Source of the DNA: JACDAN01 sp963834825
GTDB lineage: Bacteria; Actinomycetota; Thermoleophilia; Gaiellales; Gaiellaceae
DNA: 64,000 nucleotides
NCBI GenBank assembly: GCA_963834825.1
Contig: CAWICZ010000015.1
Coordinates: 395,592-459,591, forward strand
Direction of reading: 5' to 3'
Shown: positions 51,299 through 60,320 of the stretch, piece after piece
Position numbering within the stretch: the first letter of the stretch is position 1
How the letters are laid out: every line of letters begins with the position of its first letter
Translations under genes and position numbers: made by a program
Notes under the pieces: generated by a model
Databases searched by the model: none
Seen by the model: only the letters and a program-made list of their open reading frames with translations
Told to the model about the DNA's origin: nothing

Positions 51299-53299
51299 CG
51301 CTCAGGGTCCGCGACGAGCGTCGCGAACGCGTAGGCGTACGTGTCGCCGCCGAAGCTCTTCTTGAACGCGAAGAGGCTGTCCGCCCCGCCTGTGCCGCCG
51401 CCGAGATGGAGGAGCTCGCAGCCGTGCTCGCGCGCCCACTCGGCGCCGGCGTGGACGAGCAGCGTGCCGGCCTTGAGCTCGCGGCCTGCCTCGGTCGTGC
51501 CGCTCAGGTGGTAGTGGGCGAAGCGACGACCGGCAAGGAAGAGCGCGCCGCCGACCGGCTCGCCGTCGAGCAGGGCGAGCGCGACGCCGAGGCGGTCGCC
51601 GAGCCCGTCGGCGAGAGCTCGGTAGTACGCGGGCGGGAAGAGGTAGAAGTCGCCGGCGCCGACACGCTGCATCGTCCCGTCGTAGACGGCGCGAAATTGC
51701 TCGAGCGCGTCGTCGCCGCCCCAGGCGAGCTCGAGCTCGCGGCGGGCGATCGTCAGATCGGCCTTCCGACCCTTCGACATGCCCTCGAGCCGGCCGTTCG
51801 TGAGTCGGGCGAGGTCGATCGCCGTCGTCGGCCCATGCTCGCGGATGTCCAGATCGGGCGAGTCCGCCGCGGACAGTTGTCCGGGACCCCCCAGCAGAGG
51901 ATGTAGCCGAAGCAGGCAGCTCACGACCCCTGCCGTTGCACACCAGTCACGAAGTTGGCGCACTTCGGAGGCGGGGTCTGACCCCAATCCCGAGGTGTCA
52001 GGACCAAGCGGGACAACGCCGCCGTAGCCGTACGGCGTGGCCGCGTCGAAACCCTCCTCTCCGAACGGCAGCGGCCGCAGGAGGAGCGGAAACAGCGCCT
52101 TCTCCGTGACGACCGCGACGGCGCGCCCGTGGCCCGCGGCCTCGTAGGCGCGGCAGTAGCCGCGGCGGTAATAGACGTCGGTCGCCGGCGAGTCGTCGAC
52201 GAGCTCGTCCCAGCGCGGGTCGTCGGCGCCGAGGGCCTCGACGGTCAAGCTTGCCGGAACGGCCCCGCGGAGGAGCGAGGCCACGCGCGCCATCTCGGCC
52301 GCGGAGTACCGCCAGTCGGTCGGGATCGTCAGGATCCGCGCCGCGAGCTCACGCACGCGCTCGGAGCCCGACTCGGCCGCGTCCGCCCAGTGCACCGGGC
52401 AGTAGACGCCGGCGCCGCGCAGCACCTCCCTGACCGCGTCCCGCTCGTCCGCCGACTCGAAGACGAGCACGGCGCCGAGCGGCGCCGCGTCCGCCGGCCA
52501 CTCCGTGAACAGCGGCTCCGCGACGCTCCAACCGTGCAGCGACGAGAGCAGCCGCGCGGTGTTCTCCGAACGCCGAGCGCGCCAGGGGAGCGGGACGCCG
52601 CGGACGAGCGACTCACGCGTCGCCGGCGACGCGCCTGAGATCGCCGCTTCCGCCAGCCGCTCCTCGCCGTCGAGCTGCAGGCGAGCGGAACCGCTCCTTC
52701 AACCCGTCGTCGCCCCTGCCGAGGTACTCGCCCTTCAGGAGCATCGCCGCGAGCTTCAGCTCGCTGCCGTCCGCGCCGCCCGCCGGCTGGTCGGGGAGCG
52801 GAAGGCCGCGCGGCGACCACAGGATCGCCCCGTCGGGGACCGGCAACGTCTTCCGCAGCGAGCTGAACGCGTAGTCGGCGGCGGATGTGGTCGCCCACTC
52901 GGACGCCGGATCGTGCGCGTGATCCTCCACGAGCACGCAGGCCGTGGCCTCCCGCCACTCGCGCCAGGGCGCGTCGAGCCGCACGCCGAAGTAGTTGACG
53001 GCGACGACGACGTCGCGTGGCTCGGGCCGCAGCGACTTCCAGCGCGGCTCGGGCCAGCGTGGGTCGTCCTCGTAGAGCTCGACGACGACGGCGTCCTGCC
53101 ACCGGGCGGCGACCTCGTGGCAGAAGTAGTCGGGCAGCCAGAGCCGCGGCGAGCGAAGCTGGCGGAGGAGCGCCTCGACGGCGTGCCGCCCCAGCGCGTA
53201 CCAGACGGCCCCCTCCGGCCAGCGGTGATACGGGCCGGGTGGATCGACCGGTAGGTGGAACTCCCCGCCGACCTCCCAGACCTCGGTCACTGCCGTCAC
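51220..53299 (-). CDS. Fusion of a DegT-like PLP aminotransferase and a FemAB/GNAT-type acyltransferase (frameshifted near 52680)
   Basis: From GTG 53299: a PLP-enzyme large domain (YALGRHAVEALLRQL, LWLPDYFCHEVAARW, VLVEDHAHDPASEW, lysine in FSSLRKTLPVPDGAIL). At 52680 one extra base breaks the frame; the correct frame carries the PLP small domain (VLVFESADERDAV, GVYCPVHWAD, ILTIPTDWRYSAAEMARVA) and then, with no stop, a FemAB-like double-GNAT region (YYRRGYCRAYEAAGHGRAVA, FYLFPPAYYRALADGL, VALALLDGEPVGGALFLAG, LLHLGGGTGGADSLFAFKKS). Restored length is about 692 residues. One polypeptide may aminate a sugar and then acylate or aminoacylate the new amine. Follows a sugar transferase with 4-nt overlap. 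Confidence 0.8.
51973..51985. repeat. 13-bp REP-like palindrome within the fusion gene
   Basis: GGGGTCTGACCCC is a perfect palindrome around one base, inside the acyltransferase part. Its core GGGTCTGACCC is shared with 47618-47628. The reading frame stays open across it (LGSDPASE). Confidence 0.4.
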
Positions 53300-53919
53300 G
53301 ACAGCCCGCGCTCGCGCCGCACCGCGTCGTGGAGCCCGACGTCGTCGACCTCGGCGTCGGTCTGAGCAGGCTGCGAGCCCCGCATCGACAGCACCTTGAG
53401 CAGCGTCAGCCCGACGATCCTCAGGTCGAGGCGCAGGCTGCGGTTGTCCACGTACCAGACGTCCAGCTCGAGCCGTTTGGAGAACGGGATGTCGTGGCGG
53501 CCCTGGACCTGCGCCCAGCCCGTCACGCCCGGCTTGACGTCGTGGCGCCGCATCTGCTCCGGCGAGTACCACTTCAGGAACTCCATCAGCAGCGGCCTGG
53601 GGCCGATGAAGCTCATCTCGCCGCGGATGATGTTCCAGAGCTGCGGGAGCTCGTCGAGGGACAGCCGGCGCATGAAGACGCCGACCCCGGTCAACCGCTC
53701 CTGGTCACTCAGCTCCTGCCCGTCCTCGTCGACCGGGTCGGTCATCGTGCGGAACTTGTAGACCCCGAACGGCTGCCCCTTGTACCCGGGCCGCAGCTGG
53801 CGGAAGAGCACCGGGTTGCCCATCTTCAGGCGCACCGCGGCGGCCAGCGCCCCGAGCACAGGCGCGAGCACGACGGACAGGATCGTCGCGCCGACCACAT
53901 CAATGAGCCGCCTCAGCAC
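53296..53919 (-). CDS. Undecaprenyl-phosphate sugar phosphotransferase (WcaJ C-terminal type)
   Basis: A 207-residue initiating transferase: one hydrophobic anchor (VVGATILSVVLAPVLGALAA), then NPVLFRQLRPGYKGQPFGVY, KFRTM, FMRRLSLDELPQLWN, GEMSFIGPRPLL, KPGVTGWAQVQGR and LDVWYVDN. It loads the first sugar phosphate onto undecaprenyl phosphate. It lacks the N-terminal multi-helix domain of the second transferase at 61542. GTG 53919 lies 8 nt after the ATP-grasp stop. Confidence 0.9.
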   Translation of the reverse strand: MLRRLIDVVGATILSVVLAPVLGALAAAVRLKMGNPVLFRQLRPGYKGQPFGVYKFRTMTDPVDEDGQELSDQERLTGVGVFMRRLSLDELPQLWNIIRGEMSFIGPRPLLMEFLKWYSPEQMRRHDVKPGVTGWAQVQGRHDIPFSKRLELDVWYVDNRSLRLDLRIVGLTLLKVLSMRGSQPAQTDAEVDDVGLHDAVRRERGLS

Positions 53920-53926
53920 TCCGGAA

Positions 53927-55069
53927 TCATGGCGCTCGCGAGCGGAGGTAGCCGAGAGAGGCGACAGCGGGCCACGGATCGTCGCGCGCGAAGACGGCGC
54001 GAGCCTTGCGACCGCGCACGTACCGGGACGCGAACTCTCGCGGCCGGAGCTCACGTCGCTTCGCCATCTGGAGCGAGACCCAGACGTCCTTGGCGAGGTA
54101 GATCCACGTCAGCTGGTCGCGGAATGTCGGCAACGGTGCGACCTCCATGCCCGACAGATCGTCGTAGGCGATACGCGGCAGGTCGAGGTAGCGGTTTGCG
54201 GCCAGGGCGGCCCAGACCGGGAGGCGCGTGTTCACCTCCAGGAGCCGGAACTGGCCGTCGCGCGGATCCTGCGCGAACTCCACGTGGGCGATGCCCGTAT
54301 AGCCCGCGGTCTTCAGCAGCCGCAGCCCCAGCTCGAGCACACTCGGCTCGTAGGCGACCTCGAAGACGGCGCTCGTCCCGAAGCGCAGCGGTCCCTGTCG
54401 CACCTTGCGGCCGACGAGGGTGACGAGCGGCTCGCCCGACCGCCCGATGTACGTGAGCAGGGAGTAGATCCGTTCATGCGAGTCGGGCACGAGCTCCTGG
54501 ACGATCATGTGGAAGCCGCGTTCTCGAGCCTCGCGGACCGACGCCAGCGCTTCGTCCACGTCCTCGGCGACGACCGCCTTGTGCCCGAACGCGAGCGCGT
54601 ACGCCTGGCCCTCGACCGCCTTGACGACGAGCGGCGGCCGCAGGCCGGCGTCCCGCACGGCTTCGTCGCCGTCGGCCAGCACGGTCGCCGGCGACAACAC
54701 CCCGGCCTCGGCGGCCACCCGCGGGAGCACGTCCTTACGCCGGAGACATCTGACTGCTTCGGCGTCGTCGGGGAGCGGCACGTCGGCGACGGCGCGCACC
54801 TCGTCCCAGTGGTCGAGCGCGAACTCGACGTGCTCGTCGCGCTCGGGGAAGAAGACGACACGGCCCCCCTCTGCCTCTCGACGCAGCGCGGCGAGAACGG
54901 CCTCGCCGTCACCCGGCGGGACGACCACGCGGCGCTCGAGGTAGCGGGACCGCAGGCCGAAGTCGCGCGGATTCCAGGCGATTCCCGTCACAGGGACGCC
55001 GCCGCGGCCGAGGCTCCTCGACACCGCGAGCCCGGCGTGGAGCAGGCCGAAGACGACCGCTCGCCTCAC
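53927..55069 (-). CDS. ATP-grasp ligase (DUF201/carboxylate-amine-ligase-like)
   Basis: A 380-residue protein: VVFGLLHAGLAVSRSLGRGG, VVFFPERDEHVEFALDH, VRCLRRKDVLPRVAAEAGVL, PPLVVKAVEGQAYAL, MIVQELVPDSHERIYSLLTY and the metal site YTGIAHVEFAQDPRDGQFRL, LEVNTRLP. It forms an amide or ester through an acyl phosphate. GTG 55069 overlaps the GT4 stop. It sits beside the aminotransferase/acyltransferase fusion, so the two may decorate the same amine. Confidence 0.85.
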   Translation of the reverse strand: MRRAVVFGLLHAGLAVSRSLGRGGVPVTGIAWNPRDFGLRSRYLERRVVVPPGDGEAVLAALRREAEGGRVVFFPERDEHVEFALDHWDEVRAVADVPLPDDAEAVRCLRRKDVLPRVAAEAGVLSPATVLADGDEAVRDAGLRPPLVVKAVEGQAYALAFGHKAVVAEDVDEALASVREARERGFHMIVQELVPDSHERIYSLLTYIGRSGEPLVTLVGRKVRQGPLRFGTSAVFEVAYEPSVLELGLRLLKTAGYTGIAHVEFAQDPRDGQFRLLEVNTRLPVWAALAANRYLDLPRIAYDDLSGMEVAPLPTFRDQLTWIYLAKDVWVSLQMAKRRELRPREFASRYVRGRKARAVFARDDPWPAVASLGYLRSRAP

Positions 55070-56292
55070 TCGACTGCCTCCTCCAGGGTCTGCGCGAGCC
55101 GGTCGGCCATCTCGTCGCGGCCGAACTCGCGCTCGGCCAGCGCGCGGGCGTTCCGGCCCATGCGCGCGACGCGATCCGGATTCGCCGCGAGCACGCTGAG
55201 CGCGCCGGCGAGCGCCTCGGCGTTCCCACCCGGAACCCAGACACCGGCGTCGTTCTCCTCGACGACGCGCCGCAGCCAGCCGTCGAGGTTGACCACCACC
55301 GGCTTCCCGGCCGCGAGGGAGTCGAAGAACTTGTTCGGCGAGTTCGTCTCCAGGATCGGATGCGGCGCGAAGATCGTCAGCGTCACGTCGGCGGCTCCGA
55401 GGATGCCGGCGAGCTCCTCCTTCGGCACCGGCGGCAGGAAGCGGAGATTCCCGAGGCGGAGACCGGCCGCCCGCTCCTCGAGCTCCATGCGTTCGCCGCC
55501 GTCGCCGAGCGCGACGATCGCCACCTGCTCGTCGCCGAGCCGCAGCAGCGTCGCCGCGGCGTCGACCAGCTGGTCGAGCCCGTTCGCTCGCCCCATCGCG
55601 CCCGCGTAGAGCGCGACAAACCGGCCTTCCAGCCCATGACGGGCGCGGAAGGTCTCGTCGACGACATCCGGCCGGAAGACGTCGAGGTCGGACGCGTTCG
55701 GGATGAAGACGAGCTTCTCCTCCGGAATCCCGCGCCGCTCGAGCTCCTCCCGCGAGCCCTCGCTGAGCACGACGATCCGCTTCGCCCCGTCGTACAGGCG
55801 GCGCTCGAGCCACTCGGCGCTCCCGATCGCCGCCCGGCCGCGCAGCGCACCGAGCGCGACGGGCACCGCCGGCCAGAGGTCGCGGATCTCGAAGACGAAC
55901 GGCACTCGCTTGGCGCGCGCCGTCAGCAGCCCCGCGATCCCGATCGTCAGCGGCGTCGAGGAGGCGAAGACGACGTCGGGCTTGCGCTCCAGCGCCCCGG
56001 CGACGCTCGCCGCCAGCGTGAACGCGGTGAACGACGCGAGCCGCACCGGCGTCGGGTAGCGGTTCGCGTACGGGACGTTCAGGAAGAGGACGTCGATGCC
56101 GTCGACCTGCTCGCGCGCGACCACGCGGCCCGCGGGCGGCTCGTCTCGCCCCGCCTCGAGCCTCCGCGTGTCGCGGCTGACGATCGTCACTCGGTGCCCG
56201 CGCTCGACCAGCCGGCGGGCGAGCTCGTACGAGCGCGTCGCGGTCGACCGCCGTCGCGTGGCGAAGTACTGATGGAAGTAGAGGACGTCCAA
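55066..56292 (-). CDS. GT4 glycosyltransferase (WbuB-like)
   Basis: A 408-residue GT-B enzyme: VLYFHQYFATRRRSTATRSY, ELARRLVERGHRVTIVSRDT, FEIRDLWPAVPVALGAL, VFIPNASDLDVFRPD, YAGAMGRANGLDQLVDAA and ILETNSPNKFFDSLAAGKPV. These match the WbuB/fucosaminyltransferase branch. TTG 56292 is the only start before the first strand. First gene of a four-gene minus-strand operon ending at 51220; divergent from the next GT4 by 38 nt. Confidence 0.87.
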   Translation of the reverse strand: MDVLYFHQYFATRRRSTATRSYELARRLVERGHRVTIVSRDTRRLEAGRDEPPAGRVVAREQVDGIDVLFLNVPYANRYPTPVRLASFTAFTLAASVAGALERKPDVVFASSTPLTIGIAGLLTARAKRVPFVFEIRDLWPAVPVALGALRGRAAIGSAEWLERRLYDGAKRIVVLSEGSREELERRGIPEEKLVFIPNASDLDVFRPDVVDETFRARHGLEGRFVALYAGAMGRANGLDQLVDAAATLLRLGDEQVAIVALGDGGERMELEERAAGLRLGNLRFLPPVPKEELAGILGAADVTLTIFAPHPILETNSPNKFFDSLAAGKPVVVNLDGWLRRVVEENDAGVWVPGGNAEALAGALSVLAANPDRVARMGRNARALAEREFGRDEMADRLAQTLEEAVE

Positions 56293-56330
56293 AGTGGGCC
56301 TGAAGCGCGGCGTATTGTCACAGTTCACCG

Positions 56331-57463
56331 GTGCGCATCGCGCTGCTCGATCCGCCCAGCTACTCGCCCGCCTACGACCATCACCTCGCCTCGGCGCTCG
56401 GCCGGCGCGGCCACGAGGTCGAGCTGCTGACGTCTCCGTTCGCATTCGGCGACCCGCCGGCGCCCGACGGCTACCGGCGGCGCGAGCTGTTCCTGCCGCT
56501 GAGCGGGAGGCTGCTGCGGCGCGCGCCGCGCTCGCGGCTCCGCGTCCCTCTCAAGGGCGCGGAGTACGTCCCGAGCGTGCTGCGCCTCGTCCGCGGCGTG
56601 AACCAGTTCCGGCCCGACGTCGTCCACGTCCAGTGGGTCGCGCTGCCGCGCTACGACCTCCGCTGGCTGGAGCGCCTGCGCCGGAGCCGGCCGCTCGTCC
56701 TCACGGCGCACAACGTGCTCCCACACGAGGGCGAGGTCGATCCGGCACAGCGCCGACGGCTCTACTCGGCGTTCGACCGCGTCGTCGTGCACACCCGCAG
56801 CGGCGCCGAGCAACTGGTGAGCCTCGGCGTTCCGCCCGAGCGGGTCGTCCGGATTCCGCACGGGACCTTCGACGCGCCGCAGCTCACCGCCGATCGAACC
56901 GCCAAGCGGCCGCACCCTCCTCTTCTTCGGGCTGATCCGGCGCTACAAGGGCCTCGACGTGCTCGTCCGCGCTCTGGCGGGGATTCCCTATGCGACGCTG
57001 ATCGTCGCGGGTGATCCAGCTCGATCCGGTGGCGCCGGTCCAGCAGCTGGCGAACGAGCTCGGCGTCGCCGACCGGATCGAGTGGAGGCTCGGCTACCTG
57101 CCCGCAGAAGAGGTGGAGGCGCTAATGCGCGAGGCGACTGTGACCGTCTTCCCGTACCTCGGCGGCGAGTCCGCCTCAGGTGCCCTGGCAACGGCCCTCG
57201 GCCACGGAAGGCCCGCCGTCGTCACCGAGATCCTGGACGAAACCGTCGAGGAGTACGGTGCGGGCCTGGTCGTTCCGCCGGGCGATGCGGCAGCGCTGGC
57301 GGAAGCCGTCAACCGCCTGCTCAACGACACCGGGGCTCTCCAGGAGGCTTTTCGTGGGACCGAGCGGGCCCGCCGAGGGCTCTCCTGGGACACGATCGCG
57401 GAGGCTCACGAGCGGCTCTATTCCGACCTCGTAGCTAAAGTCGCCGCCGATGACCGTGACTGA
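56331..57463 (+). CDS. GT4-like glycosyltransferase broken by two frameshifts (near 56908 and 57015)
   Basis: Frame 1 (from GTG 56331): MRIALLDPPSYSPAYDHHLA, VDVVHVQW-like DVVHVQWVALPRYDL, LTAHNVLPHEG, VVRIPHGTFDAPQL. Frame 2: RTLLFFGLIRRYKGLDVLVR and YATLIVAGDP. Frame 3: VAPVQQLANELGVADRIEWR, LGYLPAEEVEALMREATVTV, GESASGALATALGHGRPAVV. Together they form a full GT4 enzyme of about 377 residues. Two indels within 110 nt make true inactivation more plausible here than elsewhere, although each is again one surplus base. Overlaps the Wzz-like gene by 14 nt. Confidence 0.8.
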
Positions 57464-58364
57464 ACGCCCGAGAACGCGGCGAGATGAGCCCGACTTCGAG
57501 GCCGAGCAGGAGGTCGAGTTCCGGCGCTACTGGGACGCCGTCAAGGCCCGCTGGTGGCTGCCGGTCCTGGGCCTCGCTGCGGGCATCCTCGGCGGCTATG
57601 CGCTTGCACTCGGCGGCGGCGACGTCTACCGGGCTGAGGCGACCGTGTACCTGGGCCAGCCGTTCACGCCCAACGGGAGCGCTCCCGTTCCCAGCCTGGC
57701 CACGAATCCGAGCACGGTGAACGAGGTCGTCCGCTCCGACGCGGCGCTGAACCGCGCCGCGGACGTCAGCGGCATGGATCTCGGCAAGCTCCGCAGCGGC
57801 ATCGCGACTCGCACCGTGCGAGCGCCGGCCGGCCAGCGCGCGGTCGCGAGCCAGACGCCGCTCTACGAGGTCAGGGTGACCGGCTCGCGGGCGGCGCCGA
57901 CGGCGCGCGCGGCCAACTCCCTTGCGCAGACGGTGATCGAGGACGTCTCGCCCTACGTGGAAAGCAAGATCGACGCGATTGAGCAGCGGATCACCTCCGA
58001 CGAGCGCGAGCTCGCGTCGATCGACAGGCGGCTCGACGTGGCGCAGCAGGAGCTCGACGCCGTCCTTCGCGACCGGAGCCTGAGCACGTCCGAGCGCCTG
58101 CTCGCGGTCACGAACTTCAACTCGGCGATCGGCTTCGGCGAGCAGCGCCGCGGCACGGTTCAGAGCGACCTGACCGAGGCCCAGTCGGCGCTCGCGTTGG
58201 CGGAGAACGTCGAGCGGCCGAGCGTCGTCGAGCGGGCCGTGGCGCAGAAGACGACCGCGCGCAGCGTCGGCCGCTCGGTCGTCGTCGGCGCGCTGATCGG
58301 ACTGATCCTCGGCACCCTCGCGGCGATCCTCTGGGAGCCGGCCCGCCGCCGCTTCGCGACGTAG
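57450..58364 (+). CDS. Wzz/polysaccharide co-polymerase-like protein
   Basis: A 304-residue protein with two membrane helices flanking a large extracytoplasmic part: WWLPVLGLAAGILGGYALAL near residue 35 and VVVGALIGLILGTLAAILWE near the end. The central region has YRAEATVYLGQPFTP and long helices (ESKIDAIEQRITSDERELAS, IDRRLDVAQQELDAVL). No tyrosine kinase domain is attached. Such proteins set polysaccharide chain length together with the ligase/polymerase. Confidence 0.82.
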   Translation: MTVTERPRTRRDEPDFEAEQEVEFRRYWDAVKARWWLPVLGLAAGILGGYALALGGGDVYRAEATVYLGQPFTPNGSAPVPSLATNPSTVNEVVRSDAALNRAADVSGMDLGKLRSGIATRTVRAPAGQRAVASQTPLYEVRVTGSRAAPTARAANSLAQTVIEDVSPYVESKIDAIEQRITSDERELASIDRRLDVAQQELDAVLRDRSLSTSERLLAVTNFNSAIGFGEQRRGTVQSDLTEAQSALALAENVERPSVVERAVAQKTTARSVGRSVVVGALIGLILGTLAAILWEPARRRFAT

Positions 58365-59306
58365 ATGCTGGACGGCAAGCGGGTCGCCGTCGTCGTCCCC
58401 GCCCACGACGAGGAGGCGCTGATCGGCGGGACGCTGGCCGGGATCCCCGAGTTCGTCGACCGCATCTACGTCGTCGACGACGACTCGCATGACGCCACCG
58501 CAGCGCGCGCGAAGGAAGCCGCCGACCCGCGCGTGGAGGTGATCTCCCACCCGCAGAACGAGGGGGTCGGCGCCGCGATCGTCACCGGGTACCGGCGAGC
58601 GCTCGCCGAGGGCATCGACGTCGCCTGCGTGATGGCCGCCGACGGGCAGATGGACCCGGCCGACCTCGAGCGAATCGCCGCCCCGGTCGCCCGCGGCGAG
58701 GTCGACTACGCGAAGGCGAATCGCCTGTTCACCGGGCAGGCCTGGACGCTGATGCCGCGGCACCGCTACCTCGGGAACGCCGTCCTCTCGATGCTGACGA
58801 AGATCGCGAGCGGCTACTGGCACGTGGCGGACTCGCAGTCCGGGTACACGGCGATCTCGCGCGACATGCTCGAGCAGCTCGACCTCGACCGGATCTACCG
58901 GCGCTACGGCTTCCCGAACGACATGCTCGTCCACCTGAACGTCTGGAACGCGCGCGTGCGGGACGTTCCGTCCCGCCCGATCTACGGCATCGGCGAGCGC
59001 TCGGAGATCAGGCTCTGGCGCGTGATCCCGGCGATCGCGTGGCTGCTGTTCAAGGGCTTCTTCTGGCGGCTGCGGGAGAAGTACGTGATCCGCGACTTCC
59101 ACCCGCTCGTCTTCTTCTACACGCTGGGGATCCTGCTCACCGTCACGGGGCTCGTGCTCGGGGCGGTGGAGACCGTCCTCCGGCTGATGGGCAACGAGCT
59201 GACGACCCCGACGATGATCCTCGTGGCGTTACTGCTGATTTCCGGGTTGCAATTCGCGCTCTTTGCGATGTGGTTCGACATGGAATCGAACAAAGACCTG
59301 AAATAG
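58365..59306 (+). CDS. GT2 glycosyltransferase, DPM1-like with C-terminal helices
   Basis: A 313-residue protein: VAVVVPAHDEEALIGGTLAG, YVVDDDSHDATAARAKE, HPQNEGVGAAIVTGYRRAL, MAADGQMDPADLERI, SGYTAISRDMLEQLDL and GFPNDMLVHLNVWNARVRDV. Two hydrophobic helices close the chain. It probably transfers a sugar to a polyprenyl phosphate. ATG 58365 directly follows the Wzz-like stop. Confidence 0.88.
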   Translation: MLDGKRVAVVVPAHDEEALIGGTLAGIPEFVDRIYVVDDDSHDATAARAKEAADPRVEVISHPQNEGVGAAIVTGYRRALAEGIDVACVMAADGQMDPADLERIAAPVARGEVDYAKANRLFTGQAWTLMPRHRYLGNAVLSMLTKIASGYWHVADSQSGYTAISRDMLEQLDLDRIYRRYGFPNDMLVHLNVWNARVRDVPSRPIYGIGERSEIRLWRVIPAIAWLLFKGFFWRLREKYVIRDFHPLVFFYTLGILLTVTGLVLGAVETVLRLMGNELTTPTMILVALLLISGLQFALFAMWFDMESNKDLK

Positions 59307-59368
59307 CAGGGTAATTCGGCGGGTAAAGCGTTCGTAAGAATCGCTAGCTGACCGGCCGGGCGCGCCGG

Positions 59369-59374
59369 TACCCT
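59369..59374 (+). promoter_or_regulatory. Putative -10 (TACCCT) of the UDP-xylose-synthase-like gene
   Basis: TACCCT lies 7 nt before ATG 59382 and no Shine-Dalgarno sequence intervenes, fitting a leaderless start. It sits in the 75-nt gap after the GT2 gene. Confidence 0.4.
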
Positions 59375-59381
59375 GCCCGCA

Positions 59382-60320
59382 ATGGCCACCGCGGTCGTCA
59401 CCGGCGGCGCCGGATTCATCGGCTCGCACCTCTGCGAACACCTGCTCGCGCAGGGCTATCGCGTCATCTGCATCGACAACCTCGAGACGGCCTCGCTCAA
59501 GAACATCGAGCACATCCGGAGGGACGACTTCGTCTTCGAGAACCACGACGTGATGGAGACGATCTCGGTCGAGGAGCCGGTCGACCTCGTCTTTCACCTC
59601 GCCGCGATCCCAAGCCCGATCGACTACATGCGCCTTCCGCTGCTGACGCTGAAGATCGGCTCGTACGGGACGCACAACGCGCTCGGCCTGGCGAAGTGGA
59701 AGCGGGCCCGCTTCGTGCTCGCCTCCACGAGCGAGGTCTACGGCGACCCGCTCGTCCATCCGCAGCCCGAGACCTACTGGGGGAACGTGAACCCGGTCGG
59801 CCCTCGTGGGGTCTACGACGAGGCCAAGCGCTATTCCGAGGCGATGACGATGGCGTACCACCGCCAACAGGGCGTGGACACCGCCATCGTCCGGATTTTC
59901 AATACCTACGGCCCGAAGATGAGGGCGCACGACGGCCGCGCGATCCCCACGTTCGTGCGCCAGGCGCTCGAGTCCAAGCCGCTGACGGTGTTCGGCGAAG
60001 GGTCGCAGACGCGGAGCTTTTGCTACGTCGACGACCTCGTCCGGGGCATGTACCTGCTCGCGACGAGCGAAGAGCATCTCCCCATGAACCTGGGGAATCC
60101 GAACGAATTCACGATCCTCGAGCTTGCCGAAGCCGTAATCCGGGTAACAGGCTCACGGAGCGAGATCATCTACGAGGCCTTGCCCGTGGACGATCCACAG
60201 ACCCGACAGCCCGACATCACACGAGCCAAGGAGATTCTTGGCTGGGAACCTGAGATCGAACTCGAAGAGGGGCTCAAGCGGATGCTGCCGAGCCTCGGAA
60301 GGGAGCCAGTGAGTGTTTAG
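59382..60320 (+). CDS. UDP-glucuronate decarboxylase (UDP-xylose synthase)-like SDR
   Basis: A 312-residue extended SDR: VVTGGAGFIGSHLCEHLLAQ, CIDNLETASLKNIEHI, FHLAAIPSPIDYMRLPLLTL, LASTSEVYGDPLVHPQPETY, WGNVNPVGPRGVYDEAKRYS and IFNTYGPKM. The GPRGVYDEAKR stretch is a hallmark of UDP-xylose synthase, although the family often shows AS in place of IP at SPI. It would supply UDP-xylose. The stop overlaps the glycosidase start by 8 nt. Confidence 0.87.
   Translation: MATAVVTGGAGFIGSHLCEHLLAQGYRVICIDNLETASLKNIEHIRRDDFVFENHDVMETISVEEPVDLVFHLAAIPSPIDYMRLPLLTLKIGSYGTHNALGLAKWKRARFVLASTSEVYGDPLVHPQPETYWGNVNPVGPRGVYDEAKRYSEAMTMAYHRQQGVDTAIVRIFNTYGPKMRAHDGRAIPTFVRQALESKPLTVFGEGSQTRSFCYVDDLVRGMYLLATSEEHLPMNLGNPNEFTILELAEAVIRVTGSRSEIIYEALPVDDPQTRQPDITRAKEILGWEPEIELEEGLKRMLPSLGREPVSV

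Noticed and set aside
8165..57020. Programmed +1 frameshifting as the cause of the many breaks
   Set aside because: The sites share no slippery codon or stop context and affect unrelated gene families. Base insertion errors explain them more simply.
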